64,000 nucleotides of DNA from an uncultured bacterium (lineage in GTDB: Bacteria > Bacillota > Clostridia > UBA1381): assembly GCA_905215805.1 (NCBI GenBank), contig CAJMRL010000003.1:62001-126000 (forward strand). Reading direction: 5' to 3'. Positions 1 to 8,718 of the stretch are shown here, piece by piece. Under the pieces are notes generated by a model. It was given only the letters and a program-made list of their open reading frames with translations, ran no database searches and was not told where the DNA came from. The first letter of the stretch is position 1. Each line of letters starts with the position of its first letter. The position numbers were made by a program, and so were the translations under genes.

Positions 1-1
1 T

Positions 2-1132
2 AAAGAGGTAACATCGATTGTCACAATGACGAGCGATGAGGCTGCATATAACAGTGACGGAACGACAAATATGAGCACTAATGAGGACAGCTCAAAGATT
101 GTAAGATGTAAGGATCTTGCGCATTATAGCTATACATCTTCAAGCTTTAGACTTAATAATAAATCACAGTTCCAGATAAATTCGTCGACCACTATTATAT
201 ATGTTCCGGGCGACAGAGGCGATATGGAGGAATATGCGAAGAAAACTACATCGAACTTTAATTCTACGGAGCAGTACTATGTTGAGGCATATGATGTAAA
301 CTCTTCAAGAGTTGCGGGCTTGGTGGTTCTTTACGGAGCAAGCGGTTCGTCTACTCCGGTCTCAAAGACAACCGATTTCTCGATCGTGGCAGCGCCTTCT
401 CAGATAGAATATGATGTGGACAGCGATGAAAACAGACGTAAGATCGAAGTATATGCAGGAACTTCAAATGCAGTAAAGTCGTGGATAACAGCAGATATGA
501 CTGAATTTGAGGACGTAGTTCCGGGTGATGTTCTTCTGTTTGGATATGACAAGAACAGATATGCTCAGGACAGAGTGGACGTAATGAAGTTTGCCGATAT
601 AGAGGCTGTTCTTGACAGAGTCGATACCGCAGAGGTAACAGATGATGAAGGAACGCACGAGGAGGCATATAACTGGAAGGAAGCTCCGGACAGTGATGAT
701 ACTGTTCAGACAGAGAAGTTTAACTATAGATTCCCCAAGGAGAACCCATCGGGAACATATTGGTATGAAACATGGTCAAGCTCAACGCTGGGCACGATTC
801 CGTACTCAAGAGCTTGTATGTACAATGTATACCAGATCCAGGAAGAGAATAATAAGCTTCTTGTAACTCAGGGCGGATTCGAGATAATAGACGGAGAAGT
901 TTCCAATACTCTCTATAATCCGGACGATTATGAAGAAATTACAATTTCTTCATCAACAAAGTTTATCCGTATGGAAGATTCAAGGGATGAATTCTCACCG
1001 TACGCTCAGGATACGGAAACAAACCTTACGTACCTTGACCTTAAAGCAGCTCAGAACTATGGAGCAGACTGCTCAAAGATCCTTGTATGCTCGCTTAGAG
1101 GAAGTGCAAGATTAATAGTTATTTATGAATAA
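2..1132 (+). CDS. C-terminal part of a surface protein (5' end outside window)
   Basis: The reading frame is open from the left edge (AAA GAG GTA ... before the first ATG at 26), so this is the 3' end of a longer gene. About 376 residues are visible. The composition (many Ser, Thr, Asp, Tyr; few hydrophobic runs; no membrane segment) and the final strand-rich segment resemble the end of the SLH protein at 27304-29946, which also closes with a short beta-rich stretch ending in alternating hydrophobic residues. I infer an exported S-layer-type protein whose signal peptide and SLH repeats lie upstream. No catalytic motif is recognised. A strong bidirectional terminator follows. Confidence 0.6.
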   Translation, partial: KEVTSIVTMTSDEAAYNSDGTTNMSTNEDSSKIVRCKDLAHYSYTSSSFRLNNKSQFQINSSTTIIYVPGDRGDMEEYAKKTTSNFNSTEQYYVEAYDVNSSRVAGLVVLYGASGSSTPVSKTTDFSIVAAPSQIEYDVDSDENRRKIEVYAGTSNAVKSWITADMTEFEDVVPGDVLLFGYDKNRYAQDRVDVMKFADIEAVLDRVDTAEVTDDEGTHEEAYNWKEAPDSDDTVQTEKFNYRFPKENPSGTYWYETWSSSTLGTIPYSRACMYNVYQIQEENNKLLVTQGGFEIIDGEVSNTLYNPDDYEEITISSSTKFIRMEDSRDEFSPYAQDTETNLTYLDLKAAQNYGADCSKILVCSLRGSARLIVIYE

Positions 1133-1149
1133 TTTGTAGATAATATTTA

Positions 1150-1194
1150 GGGGCCTCCGCAAAGCCTATGGTTTTGCGAAAGCCCCTGTTTTTA
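1150..1194. terminator. Bidirectional intrinsic terminator
   Basis: GGGGC (1150-1154) pairs with GCCCC (1182-1186) and CGCAAA (1158-1163) with TTTGCG (1173-1178). A T-rich run follows on the plus strand, and the hairpin abuts the stop codon of the minus-strand gene ending at 1192, so it can serve both converging genes. Confidence 0.8.
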
Positions 1195-1374
1195 TTCGAA
1201 CTTGTTATTCTGCGTATTATCTGAGAAACTGCTCTTATCTTTTTTATCAGTTGTTTTGTTAGTCTTTTTGCTTGTATAGCTCTGCTGCTGCTTATCAGTC
1301 TTGTTTGTGCAATTCTGTTGCTGCTGCTTATTAGTTTTGCTTGCTTGGTCTGTTTTGTTTGAGAATTTGTTCAT
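1192..1374 (-). CDS. Small Asn/Gln/Lys/Thr-rich protein, SASP-gamma-like composition
   Basis: This 60-residue protein is made almost only of Lys, Asn, Gln, Thr, Ser and Asp, with repeated 'NKTD' and 'KQQQ' units, one Cys and almost no hydrophobic residues. A GGAAG ribosome binding site lies 8 bases before the ATG at 1374; the upstream in-frame GTG at 1383 overlaps that site and is rejected. Such composition resembles gamma-type small acid-soluble spore proteins and similar small hydrophilic proteins of spore-forming Clostridia, but it is more basic than acidic, and no SASP germination-protease site is evident. The spore link is therefore only a guess. It may equally be an uncharacterised low-complexity protein. 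Confidence 0.55.
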   Translation of the reverse strand: MNKFSNKTDQASKTNKQQQQNCTNKTDKQQQSYTSKKTNKTTDKKDKSSFSDNTQNNKFE

Positions 1375-1479
1375 TATAATCACTTCCTTTCTGGAATCTA
1401 TTCTAACCTGATCGGGATTTTTTTATGCACGCGAATAAAAAAAGTGGATGATTCGTATAATTTATACGAGGTGATAAAT

Positions 1480-1896
1480 TTGAAGGTTTTATTTAAATAT
1501 TTTATCCTTTTTGATATAGGAGGACTTTGTTATATAATTATTGAACTGCTTTGGAGAGGGTTTTCGCATTGGAGCATGTTTTTTCTCGGAGGAAGCTGTT
1601 TTGTGGTTTTGGGTCTTATAAATGAACGTGCATCGTGGGACGTCCCGCTTATCGCACAAATGGCTTCGGGAGCGTTTATTATAACGGCTCTTGAGTTTAT
1701 TGCCGGGTGCGTGCTTAATATATGGCTTGATATGAATGTATGGAGCTATGCGGATATGCCGTATAATATAATGGGTCAGATATGCCTGCCGTATACGGTT
1801 TTATGGTTTTTTATGAGCGGATTATGTATTGCGGCTGATGATTGGATAAGATATTTATTTTTTGAAGAAGAAAAGCCGCATTATAAAATTATATAA
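1480..1896 (+). CDS. Integral membrane protein, putative ABC-transporter type IV (CmpB-like) family
   Basis: 138 residues with four hydrophobic segments. The motif 'YNIMGQICLPYTVLWF' near the C-terminus is typical of the clostridial 'putative ABC transporter permease' family (PF06541), whose actual transport role is unproven. I choose the TTG start at 1480 because GAGGTG (1468-1473) precedes it by six bases; the GTG at 1444 has no such site. It is a single gene with no ATPase partner nearby, so a transport function is doubtful. The C-terminus ends in a charged tail (FEEEKPHYK) likely on the cytoplasmic side. Confidence 0.7.
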   Translation: MKVLFKYFILFDIGGLCYIIIELLWRGFSHWSMFFLGGSCFVVLGLINERASWDVPLIAQMASGAFIITALEFIAGCVLNIWLDMNVWSYADMPYNIMGQICLPYTVLWFFMSGLCIAADDWIRYLFFEEEKPHYKII

Positions 1897-1938
1897 ATGT
1901 GAAATTTATATTTATTTTGTAAAAATTATAAAAAACTA

Positions 1939-1967
1939 TTGATTTTTATTGGTGAAAGTGTTATAAT
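1939..1967 (+). promoter_or_regulatory. Sigma-A promoter of the alcohol dehydrogenase
   Basis: TTGATT (1939-1944), a 17-base spacer and a perfect TATAAT (1962-1967). Transcription would start near 1974, leaving a leader of about 95 bases. Confidence 0.75.
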
Positions 1968-1980
1968 TATTATATCAGAA

Positions 1981-1998
1981 GCGTTAAAAAAATAACAA
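1981..1998 (+). promoter_or_regulatory. Candidate Rex (NADH/NAD+ sensor) operator
   Basis: The 18 bases GCGTTAAAAAAATAACAA match 11 of the 14 fixed positions of the Rex consensus TTGTTAANNNNTTAACAA as I know it. The site lies just downstream of the -10 box, at about +8 to +25, where a bound repressor would block transcription. A second inverted repeat, ATCAGAA (1974-1980) / TTCTGAT (1999-2005), brackets it. Clostridial Rex represses fermentative alcohol dehydrogenases, which fits the gene downstream. Inference only. Confidence 0.5.
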
Positions 1999-2068
1999 TT
2001 CTGATGTGATTTTTATTGATAATTTTTACAGGCGAAACGCCGTTTATCTTAAAGGAGGAAATGTTAAA

Positions 2069-3250
2069 ATGGCAAGATTTACATTACCGAGAGATTTATA
2101 CTATGGAAAGGACGCACTTGAAAACCTTAAAAATCTTGAGGGAAAAAAGGCAATCGTTGTTTCGGGCGGAAGCTCGATGAGACGCGGCGGATTTTTGGAT
2201 AAGGTTGAGGCCTATCTGAAGGAAGCCGGTATGGAGGTAAAATTCTTTGAGGGAGTTGAGCCGGACCCGTCGGTTGAAACCGTTATGAAGGGCGCTGAGG
2301 CAATGAAAGAATTTGAGCCGGATTGGATCGTGGCTATAGGCGGAGGTTCACCTATCGACGCGGCAAAGGCTATGTGGGCATTCTATGAATATCCTGATAC
2401 GACCTTTGAGGAGCTTTGCACTCCGTTCAATTTTCCGAAGCTCAGACAAAAGGCACATTTCTGCGCTATTCCGTCAACATCCGGTACAGCGACAGAGGTA
2501 ACTGCATTTTCAGTTATAACAGATTATGCAAAGGGTATAAAGTATCCGCTGGCAGACTTTGAGATAACTCCTGACGTGGCTATAGTTGATCCGGCATTGG
2601 TTGAGTCGCTGCCGGTAAAGCAGGTCGCTTATACAGGTATGGATGCTCTTACACATGCTATTGAGGCATATGTTTCAACGCTCCACAGCCCGTTTACAGA
2701 TCCGCTTGCAATAAAGGCAATAGAGATGGTATTTGACTATCTGCCGCAGTCGTATAATAAGGATATGGACGCAAGAGAGCAGATGCACTATGCTCAGTGC
2801 TTAGCAGGTCAGGCATTCTCCAATGCGCTTTTGGGTATAGTTCATTCAATGGCTCATAAGACGGGCGCTGCATTCTCAACAGGTCATATTCCGCATGGCT
2901 GTGCAAATGCTATATATCTTCCGTATGTTATAAAGTATAACGCACATGAGCCGGAGGCAATGAGACGTTATGCTGATATAGCAAGACGCGTAGGCTTGGG
3001 CGGAACATCGGAAAAGGCTCAGGTAAACGCTCTTATCGCTAAGATAGAAGAGTTTAACCGCGCTATGAATATTCCTAAGACGATTCAGGAATTCGGCGTT
3101 AAGGAAGATGAGTTCCTTGAGAAGCTTGATGACATTGCCGCAAATGCAGTAGGCGACGCATGTACAGGCTCTAACCCGAGAACGATTACACCGGAGCAGA
3201 TGGCTAAGCTGTTCAAGTGTACATTCTATGGAACAGAAGTTGATTTCTAA
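2069..3250 (+). CDS. Iron-containing alcohol dehydrogenase
   Basis: 393-residue cytosolic group III alcohol dehydrogenase, reducing aldehydes to alcohols with NAD(P)H. Seen: GGGS nucleotide-binding turn at 91-94, PSTSGT at 135-140, and iron ligands Asp192, His196, His259 and His273. Their spacing (+4, +67, +81) equals that of E. coli FucO. The ATG at 2069 is preceded by AAAGGAGG (2051-2058); the in-frame start at 2006 lacks a good site. It is monocistronic, between a sigma-A promoter carrying a Rex-like operator and a terminator. In this family it resembles butanol or 1,3-propanediol dehydrogenases; substrate cannot be told from sequence. A role in disposing of reducing equivalents during fermentation is inferred. 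Confidence 0.92.
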   Translation: MARFTLPRDLYYGKDALENLKNLEGKKAIVVSGGSSMRRGGFLDKVEAYLKEAGMEVKFFEGVEPDPSVETVMKGAEAMKEFEPDWIVAIGGGSPIDAAKAMWAFYEYPDTTFEELCTPFNFPKLRQKAHFCAIPSTSGTATEVTAFSVITDYAKGIKYPLADFEITPDVAIVDPALVESLPVKQVAYTGMDALTHAIEAYVSTLHSPFTDPLAIKAIEMVFDYLPQSYNKDMDAREQMHYAQCLAGQAFSNALLGIVHSMAHKTGAAFSTGHIPHGCANAIYLPYVIKYNAHEPEAMRRYADIARRVGLGGTSEKAQVNALIAKIEEFNRAMNIPKTIQEFGVKEDEFLEKLDDIAANAVGDACTGSNPRTITPEQMAKLFKCTFYGTEVDF

Positions 3251-3270
3251 TATTCTATTATACATAAATA

Positions 3271-3299
3271 AAACCCTTCCGAAAAGGAAGGGTTTTATT
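3271..3299. terminator. Bidirectional terminator between adh and prfB
   Basis: AAACCCTTCC (3271-3280), loop GAAA, then AGGAAGGGTTT and a T-rich end. prfB converges from the other side with its stop codon at 3300. Confidence 0.85.
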
Positions 3300-4419
3300 T
3301 TACTTTTTTAATGTGCCTAACTTTGCAGCTTTAAGGTATGCGTTTATGAATCCGTTCAGATCTCCGTCCATAACGGCCTGAATATTACCCATTTCATAGC
3401 ATGTTCTGAGATCCTTGACCATTGTATATGGCTGGAATACATAAGAACGTATTTGATTGCCCCAGCCGTTATCGGTCTGCACGCCCTGCAAATCCTCTAT
3501 TTTTTCCTTTTGCTGCTGTTCTGCAAGCTCTATGAGCTTTGCCTTAAGCATTTTCATAGCGTAATCACGGTTCTGAAATTGTGAACGCTGTGTCTGACAT
3601 GAGGTCACGATTCCTGTCGGGATATGCGTAAGTCTTACAGCGGAGGAGGTTTTGTTTATATGCTGACCGCCTGCGCCGCTTGAACGGAACACATCCATTT
3701 TTATATCTTCAGGTCTTATATCTACCTCTATGGTATCGTCAAGCTCCGGCATGACCTCTATAGAAGCAAAGGAGGTCATTCTTTTTCCGGCCGAGTTAAA
3801 CGGGGAAATTCTCACCAAACGGTGTACGCCCTTTTCAGCCTTTAAATATCCGTAGGCATTTTCGCCTATAATTTCTATAGTACAGCTCTTTATACCCGCT
3901 TCATCTCCGTCTAATGTATCGAGTATTTCAACCTTATAGCCGTTTTTCTGCGCCCACATCTGATACATTCTCGTGAGCATTTCGCACCAGTCCTGAGCCT
4001 CCGTTCCGCCTGCTCCGGCGTGGAATGTCATAATAGCGTTTGACGAATCGTACTGACCGCTCAAAAGCGTTTCAAGCGTAAGCTTTTCTATGGTATCCTT
4101 GAGCTTTTTTACAGCGTCCTTAACATCGGAAACCATGCTCGCGTCATTTTCCTCTTCGGCAAGCTCAATCATAGTCAGCGCATCCTCGCGCGTATCTACG
4201 AGATCATTATATGCCGCAACCTTATCCTTTAGATTTTTTGTTCTTTGAAGAACCTTCTGCGAATTCTGCATATCATCCCAAAATCCCGGCGCTGCCGCTT
4301 CCTGTTCAAGAGCGGCTATTTCCTTTTCGGAGTTTGCGATGTCAAAGTGAATCCCTCAGTTCTTCAATGCCTTCCTTCATGGACAGAAGCTCAAGTCTGT
4401 ACTCATCATATTCCAGCAT
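3300..4419 (-). CDS. prfB: Peptide chain release factor 2, expressed by programmed +1 frameshift
   Basis: RF2 recognises UGA and UAA and triggers peptide release. The gene starts at ATG 4419 (AGAAGGA site at 4431-4437), reads 25 codons to an in-frame TGA (4342-4344), and continues in the +1 frame from GAC (4341-4343). The shift site is the classical CTT TGA C with an AGGG Shine-Dalgarno-like stretch at the family's spacing. The joined protein has 372 residues. The stop-codon-reading SPF is at 205-207 and the catalytic GGQ at 250-252, the same numbers as in E. coli RF2. The shift is autoregulatory: scarce RF2 lets ribosomes pause at UGA and slip. It lies downstream of secA, separated by a terminator, as in many Firmicutes. 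Confidence 0.96.
4338..4357 (-). promoter_or_regulatory. RF2 programmed frameshift site
   Basis: Read on the minus strand: AGG GAT TCA CTT TGA C. The internal Shine-Dalgarno-like AGGG, the slippery CTT and the TGA sit at the same distances as in the canonical AGGGGGTATCTTTGAC. The frame before TGA gives the RF2 N-terminus and the +1 frame gives the rest. Confidence 0.93.
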
Positions 4420-4460
4420 CGTTAATCACATCCTTCTATAATATTATGTAAGCAGCAAAA

Positions 4461-4485
4461 AGTCCGCTTTTGACGGACTTTTTGT
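4461..4485 (-). terminator. secA terminator
   Basis: AGTCCG (4461-4466) pairs with CGGACT (4474-4479). On the minus strand the hairpin is followed by five T residues, ending secA before prfB. Confidence 0.8.
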
Positions 4486-4494
4486 ATGTGCTGA

Positions 4495-7218
4495 TTAAGC
4501 GTTCTTTCCGCAGCAGTTCTTATATTTCTTGCCGCTGCCGCATGGACAGGGGTCATTTCTGCCCGGAGTTTTCTTTGCGCGTACTCCCTTTGATTTAAGA
4601 GAACCGTCACCGCCGGTGTCAAGCGGCTTTGCGACCTGTTCACGCTTGATTTCTGTTCTGGGCATAGCGTTGAGGACATAGCGCACAGTATCGCGCTTTA
4701 TAGCGTCAAGCATACCATCGTACATATCGGAAGCAACCTCCTTGTACTCAACCACAGGGTCATGCTGACCGTAGGCACGCAGTCCTATTTCACGCTTAAC
4801 ATGCTCCATCTCGTCCAGATGATCCATCCAAAGCGTATCAACGACCCTGAGCATAAGAACTCTCTCAAGCTCGCGCATATTATCGCCGAATACTTCTTCC
4901 TGCTTTGCGTAATTATCCATAGCGATTGTCATAAGACGATCCTTTATATCGTTTCTTGTTATAAGATCCATCTCGTCCTCGGCAATCTCAAATTTATTTT
5001 CAGCTCTCAAATATACATTTGCAAACTCTGTAAGAGCGCGTATATTCCAGTCCTCCGGAATCTCCGATGAGCCTACATGCTCGTCTATAGCTCTGTCTAT
5101 AATAGCCTCTATCATGGTCTTTATAACGCTGCTTATATCCTCGCCGTCAAGCACCATCTGACGCTGCTTGTATATGATCTTACGCTGCTCGTTCATAACC
5201 TCGTCATACTGGAGAACGTGCTTACGAGAATCAAAGTTACGGCTCTCAAGACTCTTCTGGGCGTTCTGTATAGCGTTTGTAAGCATTTTAGCCTCGATCG
5301 GCTGGTCTTCCTCAAGACCGAGAGAATTTACCATAGCCTTTACCTTGTCGCTTCCGAATATTCTCATAAGGTCATCATCAAGCGAAAGGAAGAACTTTGA
5401 TACGCCCGGGTCGCCCTGACGGCCGGCACGTCCGCGCAGCTGATTGTCTATACGTCTTGATTCGTGACGCTCCGTACCTATAACATATAGTCCTCCGAGC
5501 TTGATAACCTCGTCATGCTCAGGCTGATTCTGCTGTTTGAATTTTTCAAGCAGCTCCTGGAAAACCTTTCTGGCATTGATGATCTCCTCATCATCGGTAT
5601 CGGCATAGCCTGTAGCTTCATTTATAAGCTCTTCGCTGTAGCCCTGCTTTTCCATTTCATGCCTTGCCATATATTCGGCGTTTCCGCCGAGGGTAATATC
5701 CGTACCGCGGCCCGCCATGTTGGTTGCGATGGTTACGGCGCCCTTGCGTCCCGCCTGAGCTATTATTTCAGCTTCCTTTTCATGGAACTTAGCATTAAGA
5801 ACCTCATGCGGGATTCCTTCTCTCTTAAGAAGCTTAGAAAGCATTTCTGATTTATCAACGTTTACAGTACCGACAAGCACCGGCTGACCTTTTTCATGGC
5901 ATTCCTTTATCTGGCGAATAACAGCCTGGAATTTTCCTGCTTCCGTTTTATAAACACTGTCATGCTCATCTATTCGGATAACCGGCTTATTTGTAGGAAT
6001 AGCTACTATATCAAGCTTATATATATGCTGGAATTCCTCTTCCTCTGTAAGAGCAGTACCGGTCATACCGGAAAGCTTTTTATAAAGGCGGAAGAAATTC
6101 TGGAAGGTTATTGTAGCGAGAGTCCTTGATTCATTCTCTACCTTTACTCCTTCCTTTGCTTCTATAGCCTGATGTAAACCGTCGCTGTAGCGTCTGCCCG
6201 GCATAATACGGCCTGTGAATTCGTCTACTATAAGGACTTCTCCGTCCTTTACAACGTACTGCTGGTCGCGGTGCATAACTCCGTTGGCATGGAGCGCTTG
6301 ATTTACATGGTGCTGTATTTTCATATTTTCCGGATCGGCAAGATTTTCTATACCAAATGCCTGCTCGACCTTTTTTGTTCCGCGCTCTGTAAGCGATGCG
6401 GTTTTTGCCTTTTCGTCAACTATATAATCCGCGTCAACATCAACGTCGAGAGTTTTGTCATCATGCTCCGTAAGAACGAGCGGCTTTAATCTCTTTACAA
6501 CTATGTCCGCCTGCTTATAAAGCTCGTTTGCGTCCTCACCCATACCTGATATAATAAGAGGTGTTCTTGCTTCATCTATGAGGATAGAGTCAACCTCGTC
6601 GACGATTGCGTAATTATGACCTCTCTGAACCATGTCTTCCTTGCGGACGACCATGTTGTCGCGGAGGTAATCAAAGCCCAGCTCATTATTTGTTCCGTAG
6701 GTCACGTCTGCGGCGTATGCTTCGCGGCGCTGCGGATTATCGAGATCATGGATGATAAGTCCGACGCTCATTCCAAGGAAACGGTAAACCTTACCCATCC
6801 ATTCAGAGTCACGCTTTGCAAGATAATCGTTTACGGTAACGATATGTACACCGTTACCTGTAAGAGCGTTTAAATATGCGGGAAGCGTTGAAACGAGAGT
6901 TTTACCTTCACCTGTTTTCATTTCAGCGATCCTGCCCTGATGAAGGATAATACCGCCTATTACCTGAACATAGAAATGCTTCATGCCCAGAACTCTCCAG
7001 CTGGCCTCGCGCATTACCGCAAAAGCTTCCGGAAGAAGATCATCCAGTGTTTCTCCGTTTTTAAGTCTTTCCTTGAACTCAGGAGTTTTAGCTTTAAGCT
7101 CTGCATCGGAAAGCTTTGCCATATCATCCTCGAGCGCCATTACTTGTTTTGCGATAGGGTATACGCGTTTGAGCTCTCTTTCGGAATAGGTCCCGAAAAT
7201 TTTATCGAATAAATTCAT
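4495..7218 (-). CDS. secA: Protein translocase ATPase SecA
   Basis: 907-residue motor that pushes unfolded preproteins through SecYEG. Seen in order: Walker A 'MKTGEGKTLV', the DEAD-like 'IVDEVDSILIDEARTP', the helicase motif 'NMAGRGTDITLGG' with 'QLRGRAGRQGDPG', a long helical scaffold, and a C-terminal zinc-binding SEC-C tail 'CPCGSGKKYKNCC'. The length is normal for a full SecA rather than the shorter SecA2. The ATG at 7218 is preceded by GGAGAAAGG. It will serve the many exported proteins in this window, and secE lies about 25 kb away. Confidence 0.97.
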   Translation of the reverse strand: MNLFDKIFGTYSERELKRVYPIAKQVMALEDDMAKLSDAELKAKTPEFKERLKNGETLDDLLPEAFAVMREASWRVLGMKHFYVQVIGGIILHQGRIAEMKTGEGKTLVSTLPAYLNALTGNGVHIVTVNDYLAKRDSEWMGKVYRFLGMSVGLIIHDLDNPQRREAYAADVTYGTNNELGFDYLRDNMVVRKEDMVQRGHNYAIVDEVDSILIDEARTPLIISGMGEDANELYKQADIVVKRLKPLVLTEHDDKTLDVDVDADYIVDEKAKTASLTERGTKKVEQAFGIENLADPENMKIQHHVNQALHANGVMHRDQQYVVKDGEVLIVDEFTGRIMPGRRYSDGLHQAIEAKEGVKVENESRTLATITFQNFFRLYKKLSGMTGTALTEEEEFQHIYKLDIVAIPTNKPVIRIDEHDSVYKTEAGKFQAVIRQIKECHEKGQPVLVGTVNVDKSEMLSKLLKREGIPHEVLNAKFHEKEAEIIAQAGRKGAVTIATNMAGRGTDITLGGNAEYMARHEMEKQGYSEELINEATGYADTDDEEIINARKVFQELLEKFKQQNQPEHDEVIKLGGLYVIGTERHESRRIDNQLRGRAGRQGDPGVSKFFLSLDDDLMRIFGSDKVKAMVNSLGLEEDQPIEAKMLTNAIQNAQKSLESRNFDSRKHVLQYDEVMNEQRKIIYKQRQMVLDGEDISSVIKTMIEAIIDRAIDEHVGSSEIPEDWNIRALTEFANVYLRAENKFEIAEDEMDLITRNDIKDRLMTIAMDNYAKQEEVFGDNMRELERVLMLRVVDTLWMDHLDEMEHVKREIGLRAYGQHDPVVEYKEVASDMYDGMLDAIKRDTVRYVLNAMPRTEIKREQVAKPLDTGGDGSLKSKGVRAKKTPGRNDPCPCGSGKKYKNCCGKNA

Positions 7219-7280
7219 TACTATATCTTATCCTTTCTCCTAAAGGTTATATTACATCTATATACAATACACTAAATTAT

Positions 7281-7289
7281 ATTATAGCA
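7281..7289 (-). promoter_or_regulatory. Extended -10 promoter of secA
   Basis: On the minus strand TGCTATAAT gives an extended -10 box (TGn TATAAT). The -35 region (GGTAAT) is poor, which is usual for extended -10 promoters. The rest of the 320-base gap to 7541 is AT-rich and otherwise featureless, apart from the divergent promoter at 7438. Confidence 0.5.
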
Positions 7290-7437
7290 CATATGTAATG
7301 AAATTACCAGAGTTTTTTTTGAATTTAATGTAAATTTTTTTTGATAATACATTATTTATTGTATTGCATATGATTAAATTTAATACATTGGGTCAGAGAA
7401 CCTGTATGGCATGGCCGCTTGAGTGCGGAAAAATCTA

Positions 7438-7466
7438 TTGACAATATATCTTAAAAATGCTATAAT
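7438..7466 (+). promoter_or_regulatory. Consensus sigma-A promoter of the stalk-domain protease
   Basis: Perfect TTGACA (7438-7443), 17-base spacer, perfect TATAAT (7461-7466). The start at 7541 follows a leader of about 70 bases with AGGGGGG before the ATG. Confidence 0.85.
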
Positions 7467-7540
7467 GATTAAGTGCTTGTTGGTATAAATATAAAATATC
7501 ACCAAATATGCACAAATAATATTATATTAGGGGGGACATT

Positions 7541-8671
7541 ATGAAATTAAAAGGAATATTGTCTGCAGTATTTGCCGTTTCGCTTATCGGCAGCCCGGCT
7601 TATGCTGCGGGAGATGTAAATGTTAAGGTAAATGGTATTGATGTTGCCTGTGATACAATTTTGAGGGATGGAACAACATATATCCCGCTTCGCGCAGTAT
7701 CGGAGGCTTTGGGCGCAAATGTTATATGGGATCAGAGCACAAGTACCGCAAGCATTAATATGGCATCTGCTGACGAGGGAACATTAATAAATATGGTTAG
7801 CAGTGTTTCCGAATCCGTTGTTGCAATAGCGGGAAATTATAAACCGCAGTATCTTTCAAGTGAAGCTCTTAACTATAATGAAGGCTACAGCTTTGGTACC
7901 GGAATGGTAATAAAATCCTCTGGAGTTATACTCACCAATGCTCATGTTGTGGACGAGCTGGAGAACATAACTGTAATATTCAATAACGGGGAAAGCTATC
8001 CGGGCGCGGTGGCGTATAAGGATGATAAGGCGGATCTTGCAGTTGTTAAAATCAATAAGCTGGGTCTTAAGCCTGTAACATTTGGAAGTTCTTCTGATAT
8101 TGTGCCGGGAAAAACGGTTGTGGCAATAGGTACTCCGCTGAAGCTTTCAAGGAGAAATACTGTCACGAAGGGAATAATAAGCGCCGCGGGGGTAGAGGTT
8201 CCGGACAGTTATTTTAGATTTACCCAGTCTGATGTGGCAATCAACGGAGGAAATTCCGGCGGTCCGCTTTTTGATCTGAACGGCAATGTAATAGGAGTAA
8301 ATACCGCAAAGACGGCAGGTATTGCTGTTGAGGGAACTTCTTATTCGATCCCTGTGGATACAATACAGTTTGTTATAAACAGGTATGAGAATTCTCAGGC
8401 TCCGCTTTATCCTGAATTTAATGCTTCGTTCACTGAATCATGGGAAGCAAGGATAGGTTTGCCGACCAATAAGGGACTTACTGTTGCATCTTCGTCAAAC
8501 GGAGTATTGCAGACCGGAGATGTGCTTACGGCAGTAAACGGAGTGGAAGTACACAGCAATATTGACGTTCATGAAGCGGTTAAATCCACATGGACCGGCG
8601 GAGAGATAAATCTTACTTATACAAGAAACGGAAGTGAGATCACCTCGGCATTTTCACCGGAATATAAATAA
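7541..8671 (+). CDS. Secreted HtrA/DegP-like serine protease with N-terminal stalk domain
   Basis: 376 residues. A signal peptide (1-22, ending AYA) is followed by a copper-amine-oxidase N-terminal 'stalk' domain (26-75, 'YIPLRAVSEALGA'). A trypsin-like fold follows with His135 (LTNAHVV), Asp165 (ADLAVV) and Ser239 (GGNSGGP), then a PDZ-like domain at about 300-376. All three catalytic residues are present, so it should be active. The family degrades or refolds misfolded exported proteins. Stalk domains usually tether or present proteins at the clostridial surface and need not bind copper. It is probably cotranscribed with the stalk-domain gene 47 bases downstream. Membrane-anchored HtrA is the usual Firmicutes form, so this anchor is different. 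Confidence 0.87.
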   Translation: MKLKGILSAVFAVSLIGSPAYAAGDVNVKVNGIDVACDTILRDGTTYIPLRAVSEALGANVIWDQSTSTASINMASADEGTLINMVSSVSESVVAIAGNYKPQYLSSEALNYNEGYSFGTGMVIKSSGVILTNAHVVDELENITVIFNNGESYPGAVAYKDDKADLAVVKINKLGLKPVTFGSSSDIVPGKTVVAIGTPLKLSRRNTVTKGIISAAGVEVPDSYFRFTQSDVAINGGNSGGPLFDLNGNVIGVNTAKTAGIAVEGTSYSIPVDTIQFVINRYENSQAPLYPEFNASFTESWEARIGLPTNKGLTVASSSNGVLQTGDVLTAVNGVEVHSNIDVHEAVKSTWTGGEINLTYTRNGSEITSAFSPEYK

Positions 8672-8718
8672 GCCTAAGGCTTTATATACGATTATGATTA
8701 AGAAAGGATTGGTATTTT

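Noticed and set aside
4762..7212. Series of plus-strand ORFs opposite secA
   Set aside because: They lie entirely within secA, lack ribosome binding sites and have no plausible protein composition; they are shadows of the codon bias in secA.
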